The translations under genes were made by a program, and so were the position numbers. Positions 18,513-27,424 of a stretch of DNA of 64,000 bases are shown here, in pieces. Location: contig NZ_MPZV01000004.1 of NCBI RefSeq assembly GCF_002020355.1, positions 372,001-436,000 on the forward strand. The letters are read 5' to 3'. The DNA is from Thioclava sediminum (GTDB taxonomy: Bacteria; Pseudomonadota; Alphaproteobacteria; Rhodobacterales; Rhodobacteraceae). The notes beneath the pieces are model-generated. The model had not been told where the DNA came from. It ran no database searches and worked only from the letters and a program-made list of their open reading frames with translations. Each line of letters starts with the position of its first letter. The stretch's first letter is position 1.

Positions 18513-19222
18513 GCCACCTCCGGCGCGCGGCGATAGTGATATTGCGCGCGCACTTCCATACCGAAGCTTTCCGCGAGCGTGTTCGAGGCGTCATTGGCGA
18601 GCGTCGTGATCATCTCGAACCGCTCCGCCCCGGCCTCGGCGGCCCAGCGAGCGCCCTCATGGATCATCTCGCGCGCGAGGCTCATCCGGCGGTATTTTGG
18701 GGCGACGGCGAGCGCATGGAGCATCGCCGCCCCTTCGTAGAGGCCGATATAGGCAACGCCTGCGGCCCGGTCTTCCTTGCGGCCGAGAACGCAGGTTTTC
18801 GGCACCTCGGCGCGATCCATGATCGCTTGGCGCTCGGGGCCGACATCGAGCTCGGTCCACAGGTCGCGGGCGATCTGAAGCGGCGGCCAATGGGCGAAAG
18901 CGGTCACGGGCGGCACCTCGCCCTGCATCGCGGCGATCGGAGCCGACCAGATCCGCACCGGGTCATAGGATTCGTAACCGCGCGCCTCCAGGACCGCATC
19001 CAGGGCCTCGTCGCCCGCGCGTATCATGAAGCGCGGGCGCTGGCCCAAGGCGCGATGCGCGGCTTCGGCGGCCGGAATGTCGGCCTGCTCGAGCGGCACT
19101 TCCAGCGTCGCGCAGCTGACGCGCGAGCCGCCGCCTTGTCCGTCACGGATCAGAAATCCGCCCGCACGGCGATATTCGGCTGCGGGCCAGGTCGCGTCGA
19201 TGATCGCATAGGCGTCGATCAT
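18509..19222 (-). CDS. GNAT family N-acetyltransferase
   Basis: 237 residues. The acetyl-CoA-binding motif lies in VAPKYRRMSLAREMIHEGARWAAEAG, with a following strand and ANDASNTLAESFGM, as in standard GNAT domains. The N-terminal half is variable and presumably binds the acceptor. It overlaps the upstream molybdopterin-binding-like gene by ATGA (19219-19222) and the downstream OmpA gene in the same way. The acceptor substrate is unknown. Confidence 0.8.
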   Translation of the reverse strand: MIDAYAIIDATWPAAEYRRAGGFLIRDGQGGGSRVSCATLEVPLEQADIPAAEAAHRALGQRPRFMIRAGDEALDAVLEARGYESYDPVRIWSAPIAAMQGEVPPVTAFAHWPPLQIARDLWTELDVGPERQAIMDRAEVPKTCVLGRKEDRAAGVAYIGLYEGAAMLHALAVAPKYRRMSLAREMIHEGARWAAEAGAERFEMITTLANDASNTLAESFGMEVRAQYHYRRAPEVA

Positions 19223-19947
19223 GTGCCCTCCGGGAAGGCGGTCTTCAGCTCGGCGAAGCCCGCGTCGACCTGAACGGGATCGGTGCCGCGCAGCACGAGA
19301 TTGGTGCCGTAACGGCCCTCCTGCACGAAGGGGTAGGACCCGATCGAGAGGTCGGGATAGCGGCCCGCCAGCGCGCGCAGATCGTCGGCCACCGAGGATT
19401 CCGCGCGCAGCACCTGCAGGCTGCGCGAGAGCATCGGCGCGCCGCCGGTGAGTTTCGGCAGAAGCCCCTCGACCATCGCCTGAAAGATGTTCGGCACCCC
19501 CGCCATCACGTGGACATTGCCCAGCGAGAAGCCCGGCGCGGCAGAGACCGGGTTCTCGATCAACACCGCCCCGTCGGGGATCCGCGCCATGCGCAGCCGC
19601 GCGGCGGTGAACTCGGTGTCGCGGGCTGCGTAATGCGCGGCGAGGATCGCCTTGGCATCCTCGCGCACGTCGAGCTTGGCCCCCATCGCCTCGGCCACCG
19701 CATCGGCGGTGATGTCGTCATGGGTCGGGCCGATTCCGCCGCTCGTAAAAAGGTGATCATGGGCTGCCGAGAGCTCCCGCACCGCGGCTACGATCACCTC
19801 GTTATCGTCCGGCACCACGCGGATTTCGCGGCAGGTGATTCCGCGTTCGACCAGCTGTCCGGCCAGATAATGCGCGTTTCCCTCGCGGGTGCGCCCCGAG
19901 AGGATTTCATCGCCGATGATCAGGATCGCTGCGGTGGGATTTGGCAT
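19219..19947 (-). CDS. CinA/MoaB-like molybdopterin-binding domain protein
   Basis: 242 residues from ATG 19947, preceded by AAGGAG; the longer frame is rejected. It begins AAILIIGDEILSGRTREGNA and has the FTSGGIGPTHDDITADAVAE motif of the MoCF-binding fold, as in the N-terminal domain of CinA and in MoaB/MogA. It lacks the C-terminal NMN-deamidase domain of full CinA. Proteins of this length are often called competence/damage-inducible protein A, and the real activity may be a nucleotide pyrophosphatase. It is the first gene of the operon with the GNAT and OmpA-like genes, and is divergent from map. Confidence 0.85.
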   Translation of the reverse strand: MPNPTAAILIIGDEILSGRTREGNAHYLAGQLVERGITCREIRVVPDDNEVIVAAVRELSAAHDHLFTSGGIGPTHDDITADAVAEAMGAKLDVREDAKAILAAHYAARDTEFTAARLRMARIPDGAVLIENPVSAAPGFSLGNVHVMAGVPNIFQAMVEGLLPKLTGGAPMLSRSLQVLRAESSVADDLRALAGRYPDLSIGSYPFVQEGRYGTNLVLRGTDPVQVDAGFAELKTAFPEGT

Positions 19948-20064
19948 CTGTGAGGCTCCTTTCGACTTGGTATAGGGCGCGGAACGGGGCGCGAAAAGCC
20001 CGGGCACTGGCCAAGCCCCGCTTTTGTGACTATCTAAAGGCCGAAACCCTTAAGGAGCAGACCG

Positions 20065-20874
20065 TTGGACGATACTCAGGGCCGCACCACGAAGGACGGA
20101 ATCCGGATCTACGATCAGAGCGATTTTGCGGGAATGCGCGCCTCCTCGCAGGTGACGGCGCAAATTCTCGACGAGGTCGCCGATCTGGTGGAGCCGGGGG
20201 TCACGACCGCAGCACTTGACGCCTTCATCGAACGCCGCGTGGGCGAGCTGGGCGCTACCTCGGCGACCATCGGGTATCGCGGCTATCAGCATGCGAGCTG
20301 CATCTCGGTGAACCATGTCGTCTGCCACGGCATCCCGGGCGACAAGAAGCTGAAGGACGGCGATATCATCAATATCGACGTGACCGTGATCCTCGACGGC
20401 TGGTTCGGGGACAGCTCGCGCATGTATGTCGCGGGCAATCTGAGCCGCAAGGCCGAGCGTTTGATTCAGGTCACCCATGACTCGCTCATGGTCGGCATCG
20501 AGCAGGTGAAGCCCGGCAACACCTTTGGCGATATCGGCCACGCGATCCAGAAATTCGTCGAAAGCAACCGCATGTCGGTCGTGCGCGATTTCTGCGGTCA
20601 CGGCGTGGGCAAGGTCTTCCACGCGCCGCCGAACGTGCTGCATTACGGGCGCGCAGGATCCGGCGCGATGCTGGAAGAGGGCATGATCTTCACGATCGAG
20701 CCGATGGTGAATCTGGGCCGCCCCGAGACCAAGGTTCTGGCCGATGATTGGACCGCCGTGACGCGGGACAAATCGCTGTCGGCGCAGTTCGAGCATTCGG
20801 TAGGTGTGACCGCCGATGGCTGCGAGATCTTCACCACCTCGCCGGCGGGACGCTTCCACCCGACTTGGCGCTAA
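20065..20874 (+). CDS. map: Methionine aminopeptidase, type I
   Basis: 269 residues. It removes the initiator methionine from nascent proteins. All five metal ligands are present at D105, D116, H179, E212 and E243, at the spacing of the E. coli enzyme. The start is TTG at 20065 with AAGGAG 7 bases upstream; no ATG or GTG in frame fits better. The gene is divergent from the CinA-like gene. The 3'-end repeat (20886) follows its stop. Confidence 0.95.
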   Translation: MDDTQGRTTKDGIRIYDQSDFAGMRASSQVTAQILDEVADLVEPGVTTAALDAFIERRVGELGATSATIGYRGYQHASCISVNHVVCHGIPGDKKLKDGDIINIDVTVILDGWFGDSSRMYVAGNLSRKAERLIQVTHDSLMVGIEQVKPGNTFGDIGHAIQKFVESNRMSVVRDFCGHGVGKVFHAPPNVLHYGRAGSGAMLEEGMIFTIEPMVNLGRPETKVLADDWTAVTRDKSLSAQFEHSVGVTADGCEIFTTSPAGRFHPTWR

Positions 20875-20885
20875 GGTTCAGGCGT

Positions 20886-21016
20886 TAGTGGGGGCGCTGC
20901 CCCCCGCTGGCTGCGCCGGCCCTGCGCTTGCGCTTCGGGCGTTCGCCGGGGCGTCCTTCCACTGGAAGGCCGCTGGCCCCGGCTCACCCCGGGATATTTC
21001 CGCCAAGCCGAAGATC
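20886..21016 (+). repeat. Intergenic 3'-end repeat, copy 2 (after map), expanded
   Basis: Starts 12 bases after the map stop with GGGGGCGCTGCCCCCC. An extra GC-rich insert with its own short inverted repeat (CCTTCCACTGGAAGG) follows, then ACCCCGGGATATTTC and CGCCAAGCCGAAGA at 20983-21014. It is the longest of the four copies. The TCA of the convergent HAD gene lies at its end. Confidence 0.75.
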
Positions 21017-21683
21017 AGGGATCGAGGCCGATGAGCCGCGGCACCTGGGCCATGTCGGTGAACAATTCCGCCCCTTCCGCGGCGAGCTTCGGATTGTCGC
21101 CTTTCGGCGAATAGCCGAGGCAGCGCATGCCTGCGTTTTTCGCCGCGCGCGCGCCGGTGGCGCTATCCTCGATCACCACGCAAGCCTTCGGGTCAGCGCC
21201 CAGATGGCGCGCGGCATGGATGTAGAGATCGGGCTTCGGCTTGGGCATGTTCATGTCCTGCCCCGAGAACAGAAGTCCTTCCAGTCGCGTGCGGATATCC
21301 GGGTGCTGCCCGAGCGTCGCCTCCATCTTCGCCTGCCGTCCGTTCGAGCCGACTGCGAAGGGAATTCCCTCCGCATCGAGCCGCGCGAGAAGGCGCGGGA
21401 TGCCCGGCATCAGTTCGGTCCCCTCGCGCAGCCGGGCGTAGAGCGCCTTGTAATAGCTGTCGACCCAGCCCTCGGGCAGATCGGCCCCGTGCTCGCGGCC
21501 CCATTGATAGACATTCTCGATGGTGGAGCCGATGAAGGCGTCTTCCAGTTCGGAGATCGTCTTGTGCAAGTCGTAGCGGGCGAATTCTTCCTGAATCAGG
21601 TCGAAGGTCGCGGGCTCGCTGTCGACGAGCACCCCGTCGCAATCGAACAGGACGGCATGGGGGATCTTCGGGTGGTTTGTCAT
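21015..21683 (-). CDS. HAD family hydrolase (phosphoglucomutase/phosphatase-like)
   Basis: 222 residues. The nucleophile motif is FDCDGVLVDSEP with D14 and D16. Motif II lies in FAVGSNGRQAKM and motif IV in VVIEDSATGARAAKNAGM. The cap domain between motifs I and II is helical (class I, beta-phosphoglucomutase/Gph type). It probably hydrolyses a small phosphorylated metabolite. The start overlaps the rsmD stop (ATGA), placing it at the end of a minus-strand operon: reductase, rsmD, HAD. Confidence 0.88.
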   Translation of the reverse strand: MTNHPKIPHAVLFDCDGVLVDSEPATFDLIQEEFARYDLHKTISELEDAFIGSTIENVYQWGREHGADLPEGWVDSYYKALYARLREGTELMPGIPRLLARLDAEGIPFAVGSNGRQAKMEATLGQHPDIRTRLEGLLFSGQDMNMPKPKPDLYIHAARHLGADPKACVVIEDSATGARAAKNAGMRCLGYSPKGDNPKLAAEGAELFTDMAQVPRLIGLDP

Positions 21684-22243
21684 TCAGGCATCCGGGCAAG
21701 GGTTACGAGCGTGTCGCCATAGCGGCGTTGGTCGAGCTGTTCGAGGGCGGCGGGCAGGATCGGCGGGGTGTTCTCTTCCCAAACGATCATCGCGCCCGGA
21801 GCGATCCATCCATTCTCGAGACAGGAGGCGAGGGCACGTTCGCCCAGCCCCATTCCGTAGGGCGGATCGAGGAAGATCAGATCGTAGCCTGGGCCGCGAT
21901 TGGGGCCCATATTGGTTGCATCGCGCCGCCAGACATCGGTGACGCCCATCGCGCGCATCGCCTCGATATTGCGGCGCAGAAGCGCGCGGGCGGCGGTGCC
22001 GTCATCGACGAAGGCCACGCGGGCCGCGCCACGCGACAGCGCCTCCAGCCCCAGCGCGCCGGTGCCTGCGAAGAGATCGAGCACCCGCGCCTCGGGCACC
22101 GGATTGCCATGCCCGCCATTCCTCAGCAGGTTGAAGATCGACTCGCGCACGCGGTCGGTCGTGGGGCGCAGATGCGCATCCATGTCGCCCGCACCCACAT
22201 CCGCCAGTTTCAGCCCACGCTTCGCGCCTCCGATAATTCTCAT
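21680..22243 (-). CDS. rsmD: 16S rRNA (guanine(966)-N(2))-methyltransferase
   Basis: 187 residues. It begins MRIIGGAKRGLKL and has the DRVRESIFNLL motif, the SAM-binding loop VLDLFAGTGALGLEALSRGA and the catalytic DPPYG motif (FLDPPYG). These are diagnostic for RsmD. It overlaps the flanking genes by ATGA on both sides. Confidence 0.95.
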   Translation of the reverse strand: MRIIGGAKRGLKLADVGAGDMDAHLRPTTDRVRESIFNLLRNGGHGNPVPEARVLDLFAGTGALGLEALSRGAARVAFVDDGTAARALLRRNIEAMRAMGVTDVWRRDATNMGPNRGPGYDLIFLDPPYGMGLGERALASCLENGWIAPGAMIVWEENTPPILPAALEQLDQRRYGDTLVTLARMPE

Positions 22244-23439
22244 TTCATCAGGGCTTTCAGCTCTGCCGTGGTCTCGACTGCTTCGGGCGTCACGGGTTTG
22301 CCCGCTTCGATCAGGCGCTTGCCGACCATATAGGCGCGCGCATCGTTGATCGCGTCCACCGCGATCAGGCGGCCTGCGCGGAAATACCAGAAGCTGCTGC
22401 CTTCGTCGTGGCGGCTGACGACCTGATCATAGCCCGCATTGAGCCCGGCGATCTGCAATTTCGCGTCGAACTGATCCGACCAGAACCACGGTTTGGGCGT
22501 ATAGGCGCGGTCGGCGCCCAGCATGTTCGCGGCGACCAGCTCGCCCATGTCGATTGCGTTGCCGACGGATTCGAGGCGGATACGCCCCTCGGTCCCGGGG
22601 AAGGAAGCGCAATCGCCCGCCGCCCAGATATGGGGCGCGGAGGTGCGGCCCTGTGCGTCGGCGGCGATGCCGTTTTCGCAATGGATACCGGCTTCGCGGG
22701 CGATCTCCTCGTCGGGGGTGATGCCGATGCCGACGATCACGAAATCGGCCGGCAATTCGCGCCCGTCCTCGAGGATCGCGCCGGTGACGGTCTCCTCGCC
22801 GGTCAGTCGCGTCAGACCGACCCCTTCGAGGATTTCGACGCCACGCTCGCGATGCAATGCGCGGATCGCGTCTGCGGTTTCCTTGCAGGCAACGCGACCG
22901 AGGATGCGCGGGGCGGCCTCGACCAGCGTGACCTCGAGGCCGAGCTTGCGCGCGACCGCCGCGGCCTCCAGCCCGATATAGCCGCCGCCGACCACCAAGA
23001 GCCGTTTGCCTTCGGTGAAATGAGGCTGCATCCGGTCGACATCCGCGAGGTTGCGCACGGTGAAGACATTGCCCAGATCGCCGCCGATCGCCGCGGGCAG
23101 GCGACGTGGCGTGGCCCCGGTGCAGAGCGCGAGTTCGGCATAATCCAGCGTCTCGCCATCCGACAGGGTGACCGTCTGCACCTCGGTGTCGATCGCGGTG
23201 ACGGAGGTGCCGAGCCGCAGCGTGATGTCGTTCTCCTGCCACCAGTCCGGCGCGCGCAGCGTGAGCCGCTCCAGCTCCATATCGCCCAGCAGATAGGCTT
23301 TCGACAGGGGTGGGCGCTGGTAGGGCTGAATGGGCTCCGAGCCGATCACGGTGATCGCACCGTCATATTTCAGCGCCCGCAGTTTCGCGGCCATAGAGGC
23401 TGCGGCCTGTCCCGCGCCGACGATCACTATTCCGCTCAT
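22240..23439 (-). CDS. FAD-dependent NAD(P)H oxidoreductase, ferredoxin/rubredoxin reductase type
   Basis: 399 residues from ATG 23439, preceded by GGAG. It has two Rossmann motifs: GIVIVGAGQAAASMAAKLR for FAD and VVGGGYIGLEAAAVARKLG for NAD(P)H, then the TSAPHIWAAGDCA motif of the putidaredoxin/ferredoxin reductase family. It passes electrons to a small iron-sulfur protein, usually for a P450 or dioxygenase, but no such partner is next to it. It is the first gene of an operon with rsmD and the HAD gene, and divergent from the peroxiredoxin gene. Confidence 0.9.
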   Translation of the reverse strand: MSGIVIVGAGQAAASMAAKLRALKYDGAITVIGSEPIQPYQRPPLSKAYLLGDMELERLTLRAPDWWQENDITLRLGTSVTAIDTEVQTVTLSDGETLDYAELALCTGATPRRLPAAIGGDLGNVFTVRNLADVDRMQPHFTEGKRLLVVGGGYIGLEAAAVARKLGLEVTLVEAAPRILGRVACKETADAIRALHRERGVEILEGVGLTRLTGEETVTGAILEDGRELPADFVIVGIGITPDEEIAREAGIHCENGIAADAQGRTSAPHIWAAGDCASFPGTEGRIRLESVGNAIDMGELVAANMLGADRAYTPKPWFWSDQFDAKLQIAGLNAGYDQVVSRHDEGSSFWYFRAGRLIAVDAINDARAYMVGKRLIEAGKPVTPEAVETTAELKALMK

Positions 23440-23521
23440 AACTTTCTCCACTGGCCCGGCTCGCGCCTGACCCTATATCGACGGGCGGAACAAGTGCAAC
23501 GCGAACAAATCGGAGCTTTCT

Positions 23522-24010
23522 ATGACCTTAACGACCGGCGACGTTCTTCCCGGCGCGACTTTCCTCGCCGTGGGCGATGAAGGGCCGCAACCCGTGAGCC
23601 TTGGCGACAAGATGAAGGGCCGCAAGATCGTGATCTTCGCCGTGCCGGGCGCCTATACCGGCGTCTGCACCACCGCGCATGTGCCCAGCTTCATCCGCAC
23701 CAAGGACCAATTCGCCGAAAAGGGCGTGGACGAGATCATCTGCGTCTCGGTCAACGACCCCTTCGTCATGCAGGCCTGGGGCGAGGCAACGGGCGCGACC
23801 GAGGCGGGGCTGACCATGCTGGCCGACCCGGAAGCCGCCTTCACGCAGGCGATCGAGATGGACTTCACCGCGCCGCCCGCGGGTCTCATCAACCGCTCGA
23901 AGCGCTACGCGATGCTCGTCGAGGATGGTGTGGTCAAGCACCTGAATGTCGAGGAAAGCCCCGGCACCTGCGAAGCCTCGGCAGGCGAGGGCCTTCTCGC
24001 GGAACTCTGA
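23522..24010 (+). CDS. Peroxiredoxin, Prx5/Ahp1 type
   Basis: 162 residues, thioredoxin fold. The peroxidatic cysteine is C49 in the PGAYTGVCTTAH motif and the probable resolving cysteine is C150 in SPGTCEASAG. It reduces hydrogen peroxide and organic peroxides with glutaredoxin or thioredoxin. It is a monocistronic gene with its own terminator at 24032-24061. It is divergent from the FAD reductase. Confidence 0.93.
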   Translation: MTLTTGDVLPGATFLAVGDEGPQPVSLGDKMKGRKIVIFAVPGAYTGVCTTAHVPSFIRTKDQFAEKGVDEIICVSVNDPFVMQAWGEATGATEAGLTMLADPEAAFTQAIEMDFTAPPAGLINRSKRYAMLVEDGVVKHLNVEESPGTCEASAGEGLLAEL

Positions 24011-24031
24011 TCCGCCGCCCTGACAAAATGA

Positions 24032-24061
24032 AAACGCCCGGCCAAGGAGCCGGGCGTTTTT
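24032..24061 (+). terminator. Bidirectional rho-independent terminator (peroxiredoxin / PCD)
   Basis: AACGCCCGGC-CAAGGA-GCCGGGCGTT with A run before and TTTTT after, 21 bases after the peroxiredoxin stop. It can also act for the convergent gene ending at 24065. Confidence 0.85.
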
Positions 24062-24064
24062 CGT

Positions 24065-24436
24065 TCAGTCGTCGTCTTTTTCGACCGGTTCGGTCAGTCG
24101 CATCACCGGGCGTCCGATATCGCGGTCGACCTCGGCCACGCCCTCGGCCAGCGAATCCAGCGCGCCGGCCAGTTCGATGTCGAGGACACTGACGCCACCG
24201 CAGTCATGGGTCGTCAGCGTGATTTCGAGCTTGTTGTAGACGTTGCGCCAGTCGGGATGGTGATCCATCTTCTCGGCGCAGAGCGCGGCTTGGCTCATGA
24301 AGCCCCACGCGGCGGAGAAATCCTTGAACAGAAGCCGCTTGATCAGGGCATCCTGCCCATCGGCCGCGCGCCATCCGGTATCTTCAAGCGCGTTCAGCAG
24401 CGCCTTGCGTTCCTCGGGTTCGAGCTTCGATGTCAT
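24065..24436 (-). CDS. phhB: Pterin-4a-carbinolamine dehydratase
   Basis: 123 residues. The signature HHPDWRNVYNKLEITLTTHD is present in full, with the catalytic histidines. It dehydrates 4a-hydroxytetrahydropterin, regenerating the cofactor of phenylalanine hydroxylase, and in many bacteria it has a moonlighting or folate-related role. No phhA is nearby. It ends in a run of charged residues. Confidence 0.93.
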   Translation of the reverse strand: MTSKLEPEERKALLNALEDTGWRAADGQDALIKRLLFKDFSAAWGFMSQAALCAEKMDHHPDWRNVYNKLEITLTTHDCGGVSVLDIELAGALDSLAEGVAEVDRDIGRPVMRLTEPVEKDDD

Positions 24437-24493
24437 CGCTTACTCCCTGATGCGTTAAGCTGGCCCGCAGCCTTGCAGCCCCGGGCCGCCAGT

Positions 24494-25375
24494 TCAAGCG
24501 GCACCGCTTTCGCGGGTCACGCTGCGGGTCTCGATTTTCGGTACCTGCACCACTTCGAGCGTCCGCGTGGGGAAGGGGATGCCGATATCGTTCGCGTCGA
24601 ACTCCACCTTGATCTTGCGGGTATATTCCGCCTGAAGTCCCCAGAAATCTTCCGTCTTGGCCCAGACGCGGAAGGTGAAATCGACCGAGCTGTCGCCCAG
24701 TTGCTTTACCCGGATTACCGGCGCGGGCTCCGGCAGGGCACGCGGATCGGAGAGCGAGATATTCTCCAGAACTTCCTGCGTCTTCTTCAGGTCCGCGTCA
24801 TAGGCGACGCCGATGGTCAGATCCATCATCCGCGTCGGGTTGGCGGAGAAATTGGTGATCGCGCTCGACCAGATGTCGCTGTTGGGCACGATGATCTGGA
24901 TGCCGTCATAGGTCGTCAGAACCGTGTAGAAGAGCTGGATTTCAGTCACCGTGCCGCTTTCCGAGCCCGCCGCGATGAAATCGCCTTGGCGGAACGGGCG
25001 GAACAGGATGATCATCACGCCCGCCGCGAGGTTCGACAGTGTGCCTTGCAGCGCGAGACCGATAGCCAGACCGGCGGCACCGACAAGGGCGGCCAGCGAG
25101 GTCGTCTGAATGCCGAAGCGGTTGAGGATGAAGATCACCCCGATCGCGAGGATCAGGTATTTCACCATATTGCCGAGGAAGCCGAAGAGCGTGTCGTCCA
25201 GCCGTTTGTAACGCTGCGACAGCGCCACGATACGCCGTTTGGCCCAGGCCGAGATCGCCATCGCGACCAGCAGGATCACCAGCGCAGCCACCACATTCAC
25301 CGCAACCATGATGGCCGCATCGATCCGATCCTGCGTCAGCCACGCGCTGACATCGGTCAGGTCATTCAAATTCAT
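24494..25375 (-). CDS. Small-conductance mechanosensitive channel (MscS family)
   Basis: 293 residues. There are three transmembrane helices (about 20-42, 62-85 and 92-118). The third, pore-lining helix carries the Gly/Ala pattern of MscS (GLAIGLALQGTLSNLAAG). The cytoplasmic vestibule follows, with the FRPFRQGDFIAAG and VPNSDIWSSAITNFS motifs. It releases solutes from the cytoplasm on osmotic downshock. It is a monocistronic gene between phhB and the acyltransferase. Confidence 0.94.
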   Translation of the reverse strand: MNLNDLTDVSAWLTQDRIDAAIMVAVNVVAALVILLVAMAISAWAKRRIVALSQRYKRLDDTLFGFLGNMVKYLILAIGVIFILNRFGIQTTSLAALVGAAGLAIGLALQGTLSNLAAGVMIILFRPFRQGDFIAAGSESGTVTEIQLFYTVLTTYDGIQIIVPNSDIWSSAITNFSANPTRMMDLTIGVAYDADLKKTQEVLENISLSDPRALPEPAPVIRVKQLGDSSVDFTFRVWAKTEDFWGLQAEYTRKIKVEFDANDIGIPFPTRTLEVVQVPKIETRSVTRESGAA

Positions 25376-25414
25376 TCATCGCTCCCGTCATACGTCCTTT
25401 AACACTGCTACTTA

Positions 25415-26602
25415 TCACGCCTGCTCATCGCTTCCACCCGAGGGGGCTCGGAACGGGCCCATTTCGGTGAGAACCTCGATATCTTCGTCCACGGCGGCGC
25501 GTTCGGCTTCCAAGTACTCCGCGACCGCCCCGCGCAGACCTTCATTGCCGATCCAATGCGCCGAATGGGTCGCGACGGGCAGGTAGCCGCGCGCCAGCTT
25601 ATGTTCGCCCTGCGCCCCGGCCTCAACCCGGCTCAGCTTGTGCGCGATCGCGTAATCGACCGCCTGATGGTAGCAGAGCTCGAAATGCAGGAAGGGGTGA
25701 TCCTCAATACAGCCCCAATAGCGCCCGAACAGCGCATCGCGTCCGATCAGGTTCAGCGCGCCCGCAATCGGGTGGTCTCCGTTCATCGCGAGCACCAGAA
25801 GCACGTCCTCGCGCATCTCGTGCAGCAGGTCGAAGAAGGCGCGGCTCAGGTAAGGGCGGCCCCATTTCCGCGCGCCGGTGTCCTGATAGAACTGCCAGAA
25901 CGCATCCCAATGCTCGGGCCGGATATCGTCGCCGGTCAGCTGTACGATTTCTCCGCCGAAAGCTTGCGCCCGCTGGCGCTCCTTGCGCAGCGCTTTGCGC
26001 TTGCGCGAGCTGAGTTCGCCAAGGAACTGGTCGAAGCTCTCGTAGCCCTCGTTGAACCAGTGGAATTGTTGCCCGAGCCGCGGCAGCCAGCCCGCCTCGG
26101 CGGCAAGCTCCGCCTCGTCCTCGGTGCAAAACGTCATATGGACCGAAGAGACCCCGGCCCCTTCCGCGATCTGCGCCATCCCGGCCAGAAGCGCGCGGCC
26201 GCCGGCCTCTTCCAGCCCCGGCAGAACCAGCAGACGCCGGCCGGCCACGGGCGTGAAGGGCACTGCGCATTGCAGCTTGGGGTAATAGCGCCCGCCCGCG
26301 CGCTCATACGCATCGGCCCAGCCGTGATCGAAGACATATTCGCCCTGACTGTGCGATTTCACGTAGAGCGGCGCGACGCCGATGATCCGGTCGCCCATCC
26401 GCGCCACAAGATGCCGTGCGTCCCAGCCCGTGCCCGGCCCGACCGAGCCGGAGGCCTCGAGGGCTGCCAGAAACCGATGCGTGGTGAACGGGTCGAACGC
26501 CCGCTCCCCATCCCCGATTTCGGGGCAGGCGCAGGCGTTCCAGTCTTCTTCACTTATTTCGGAAATATCCGAATAAAGCGTGATTTCAACGCTTTGATCC
26601 AT
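25415..26602 (-). CDS. Peptidogalycan biosynthesis-type acyltransferase (GNAT fold, COG3146)
   Basis: 395 residues, the length of the COG3146/DUF482 family. The N-terminal NACACPEIGDGERAFDPF..HRFL, the middle VHMTFCTEDE and QFHWFNEGYESFDQFL, and the C-terminal GRYWGCIEDHPFLHFELCYH followed by EAGAQGEHKLARGY are the family blocks. The fold resembles FemAB and GNAT enzymes that transfer aminoacyl or acyl groups. The substrate is not known, and the family name is historical. The ATG lies in an AT-rich stretch with GGATGAAATGG upstream. It stands alone between MscS and GDPD. Confidence 0.85.
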   Translation of the reverse strand: MDQSVEITLYSDISEISEEDWNACACPEIGDGERAFDPFTTHRFLAALEASGSVGPGTGWDARHLVARMGDRIIGVAPLYVKSHSQGEYVFDHGWADAYERAGGRYYPKLQCAVPFTPVAGRRLLVLPGLEEAGGRALLAGMAQIAEGAGVSSVHMTFCTEDEAELAAEAGWLPRLGQQFHWFNEGYESFDQFLGELSSRKRKALRKERQRAQAFGGEIVQLTGDDIRPEHWDAFWQFYQDTGARKWGRPYLSRAFFDLLHEMREDVLLVLAMNGDHPIAGALNLIGRDALFGRYWGCIEDHPFLHFELCYHQAVDYAIAHKLSRVEAGAQGEHKLARGYLPVATHSAHWIGNEGLRGAVAEYLEAERAAVDEDIEVLTEMGPFRAPSGGSDEQA

Positions 26603-26659
26603 TTCATCCCGGGTGGTTAGGCCATCCTTTGCCTGAATCTGTACCCTGAGCGCGCGGCG

Positions 26660-27424
26660 TCAAGCCGGAAGCGCCGAGAGGTAGCCCTCGAAGGTCACGT
26701 TATCGGCCACCCGACGCGCCAGTGTCTCCTCGTCGACCGAGCGGATCGTCCAGCACAGAACCGGCACGCCGAGCGATTTCAGCTCGGTCACCCGAAGTGC
26801 GTTCAGGTCCTTCGCCTCATGCGAGATGAAGGCCGCGCCGACGCGCTCGAAATCGGGAATATGGCGCAGCTCGTCGCCGCGCGCTGCGGGCAGCAGCGCC
26901 CAGTCATTGGGCTGATAGGCCGAGGTGGTCAGCCCGACCGGAACGCCCGGGGCCAAGTCGCCGAATGCCGCCACCGCATGCGGATTGAAGGACATCACCG
27001 CGACCGGGCCTTCGTAGTCGCGCAGCAACAGCGCCGTCGCCTCTTCCAGCGGGCCGATCTGCTGGCCGAGCGCGCCGTCCTGATCCTTGATCTCGACCAG
27101 AAGCGGAACCTGCCCGTCCACGATCTTCAGCACTTCGGCGAGGGTCGGAATGCCCTCCTGCGTGCCGCTTAGATGGATCGCGCCAAGCTCTGCCGAGGTG
27201 CGCTGGCGCACCGGGCCGCGCTCTGCGGTCAGCCGGTCCAGCGCGTAGTCGTGAAACACCATCGGCACGCCATCGGCCGAGAGTTGCACGTCGATCTCGA
27301 TCCCGTAGCCCGCCGCGATAGCCGCGCGGATTGCGCCACGGCTGTTTTCGGGACGGCCGAGCGTGTAGTCGTGCAGCGCCCGATGCGCGATCGGAAGCCG
27401 GAGAAAATCAGGATGCAATGCCAT
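26660..27424 (-). CDS. Glycerophosphodiester phosphodiesterase
   Basis: 254 residues from ATG 27424, which overlaps the RidA stop (TGATG); an adjoining GTG at 27427 is also possible. GDPD motifs are complete: IAHRALHD with the catalytic His, PENSRGA, EIDVQLS for the calcium or magnesium ligands, and VFHDYALDRLT with the second His. It hydrolyses deacylated phospholipids to glycerol 3-phosphate and an alcohol. No signal peptide is seen, so it is cytoplasmic. It is coupled to the upstream RidA gene. Confidence 0.9.
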   Translation of the reverse strand: MALHPDFLRLPIAHRALHDYTLGRPENSRGAIRAAIAAGYGIEIDVQLSADGVPMVFHDYALDRLTAERGPVRQRTSAELGAIHLSGTQEGIPTLAEVLKIVDGQVPLLVEIKDQDGALGQQIGPLEEATALLLRDYEGPVAVMSFNPHAVAAFGDLAPGVPVGLTTSAYQPNDWALLPAARGDELRHIPDFERVGAAFISHEAKDLNALRVTELKSLGVPVLCWTIRSVDEETLARRVADNVTFEGYLSALPA

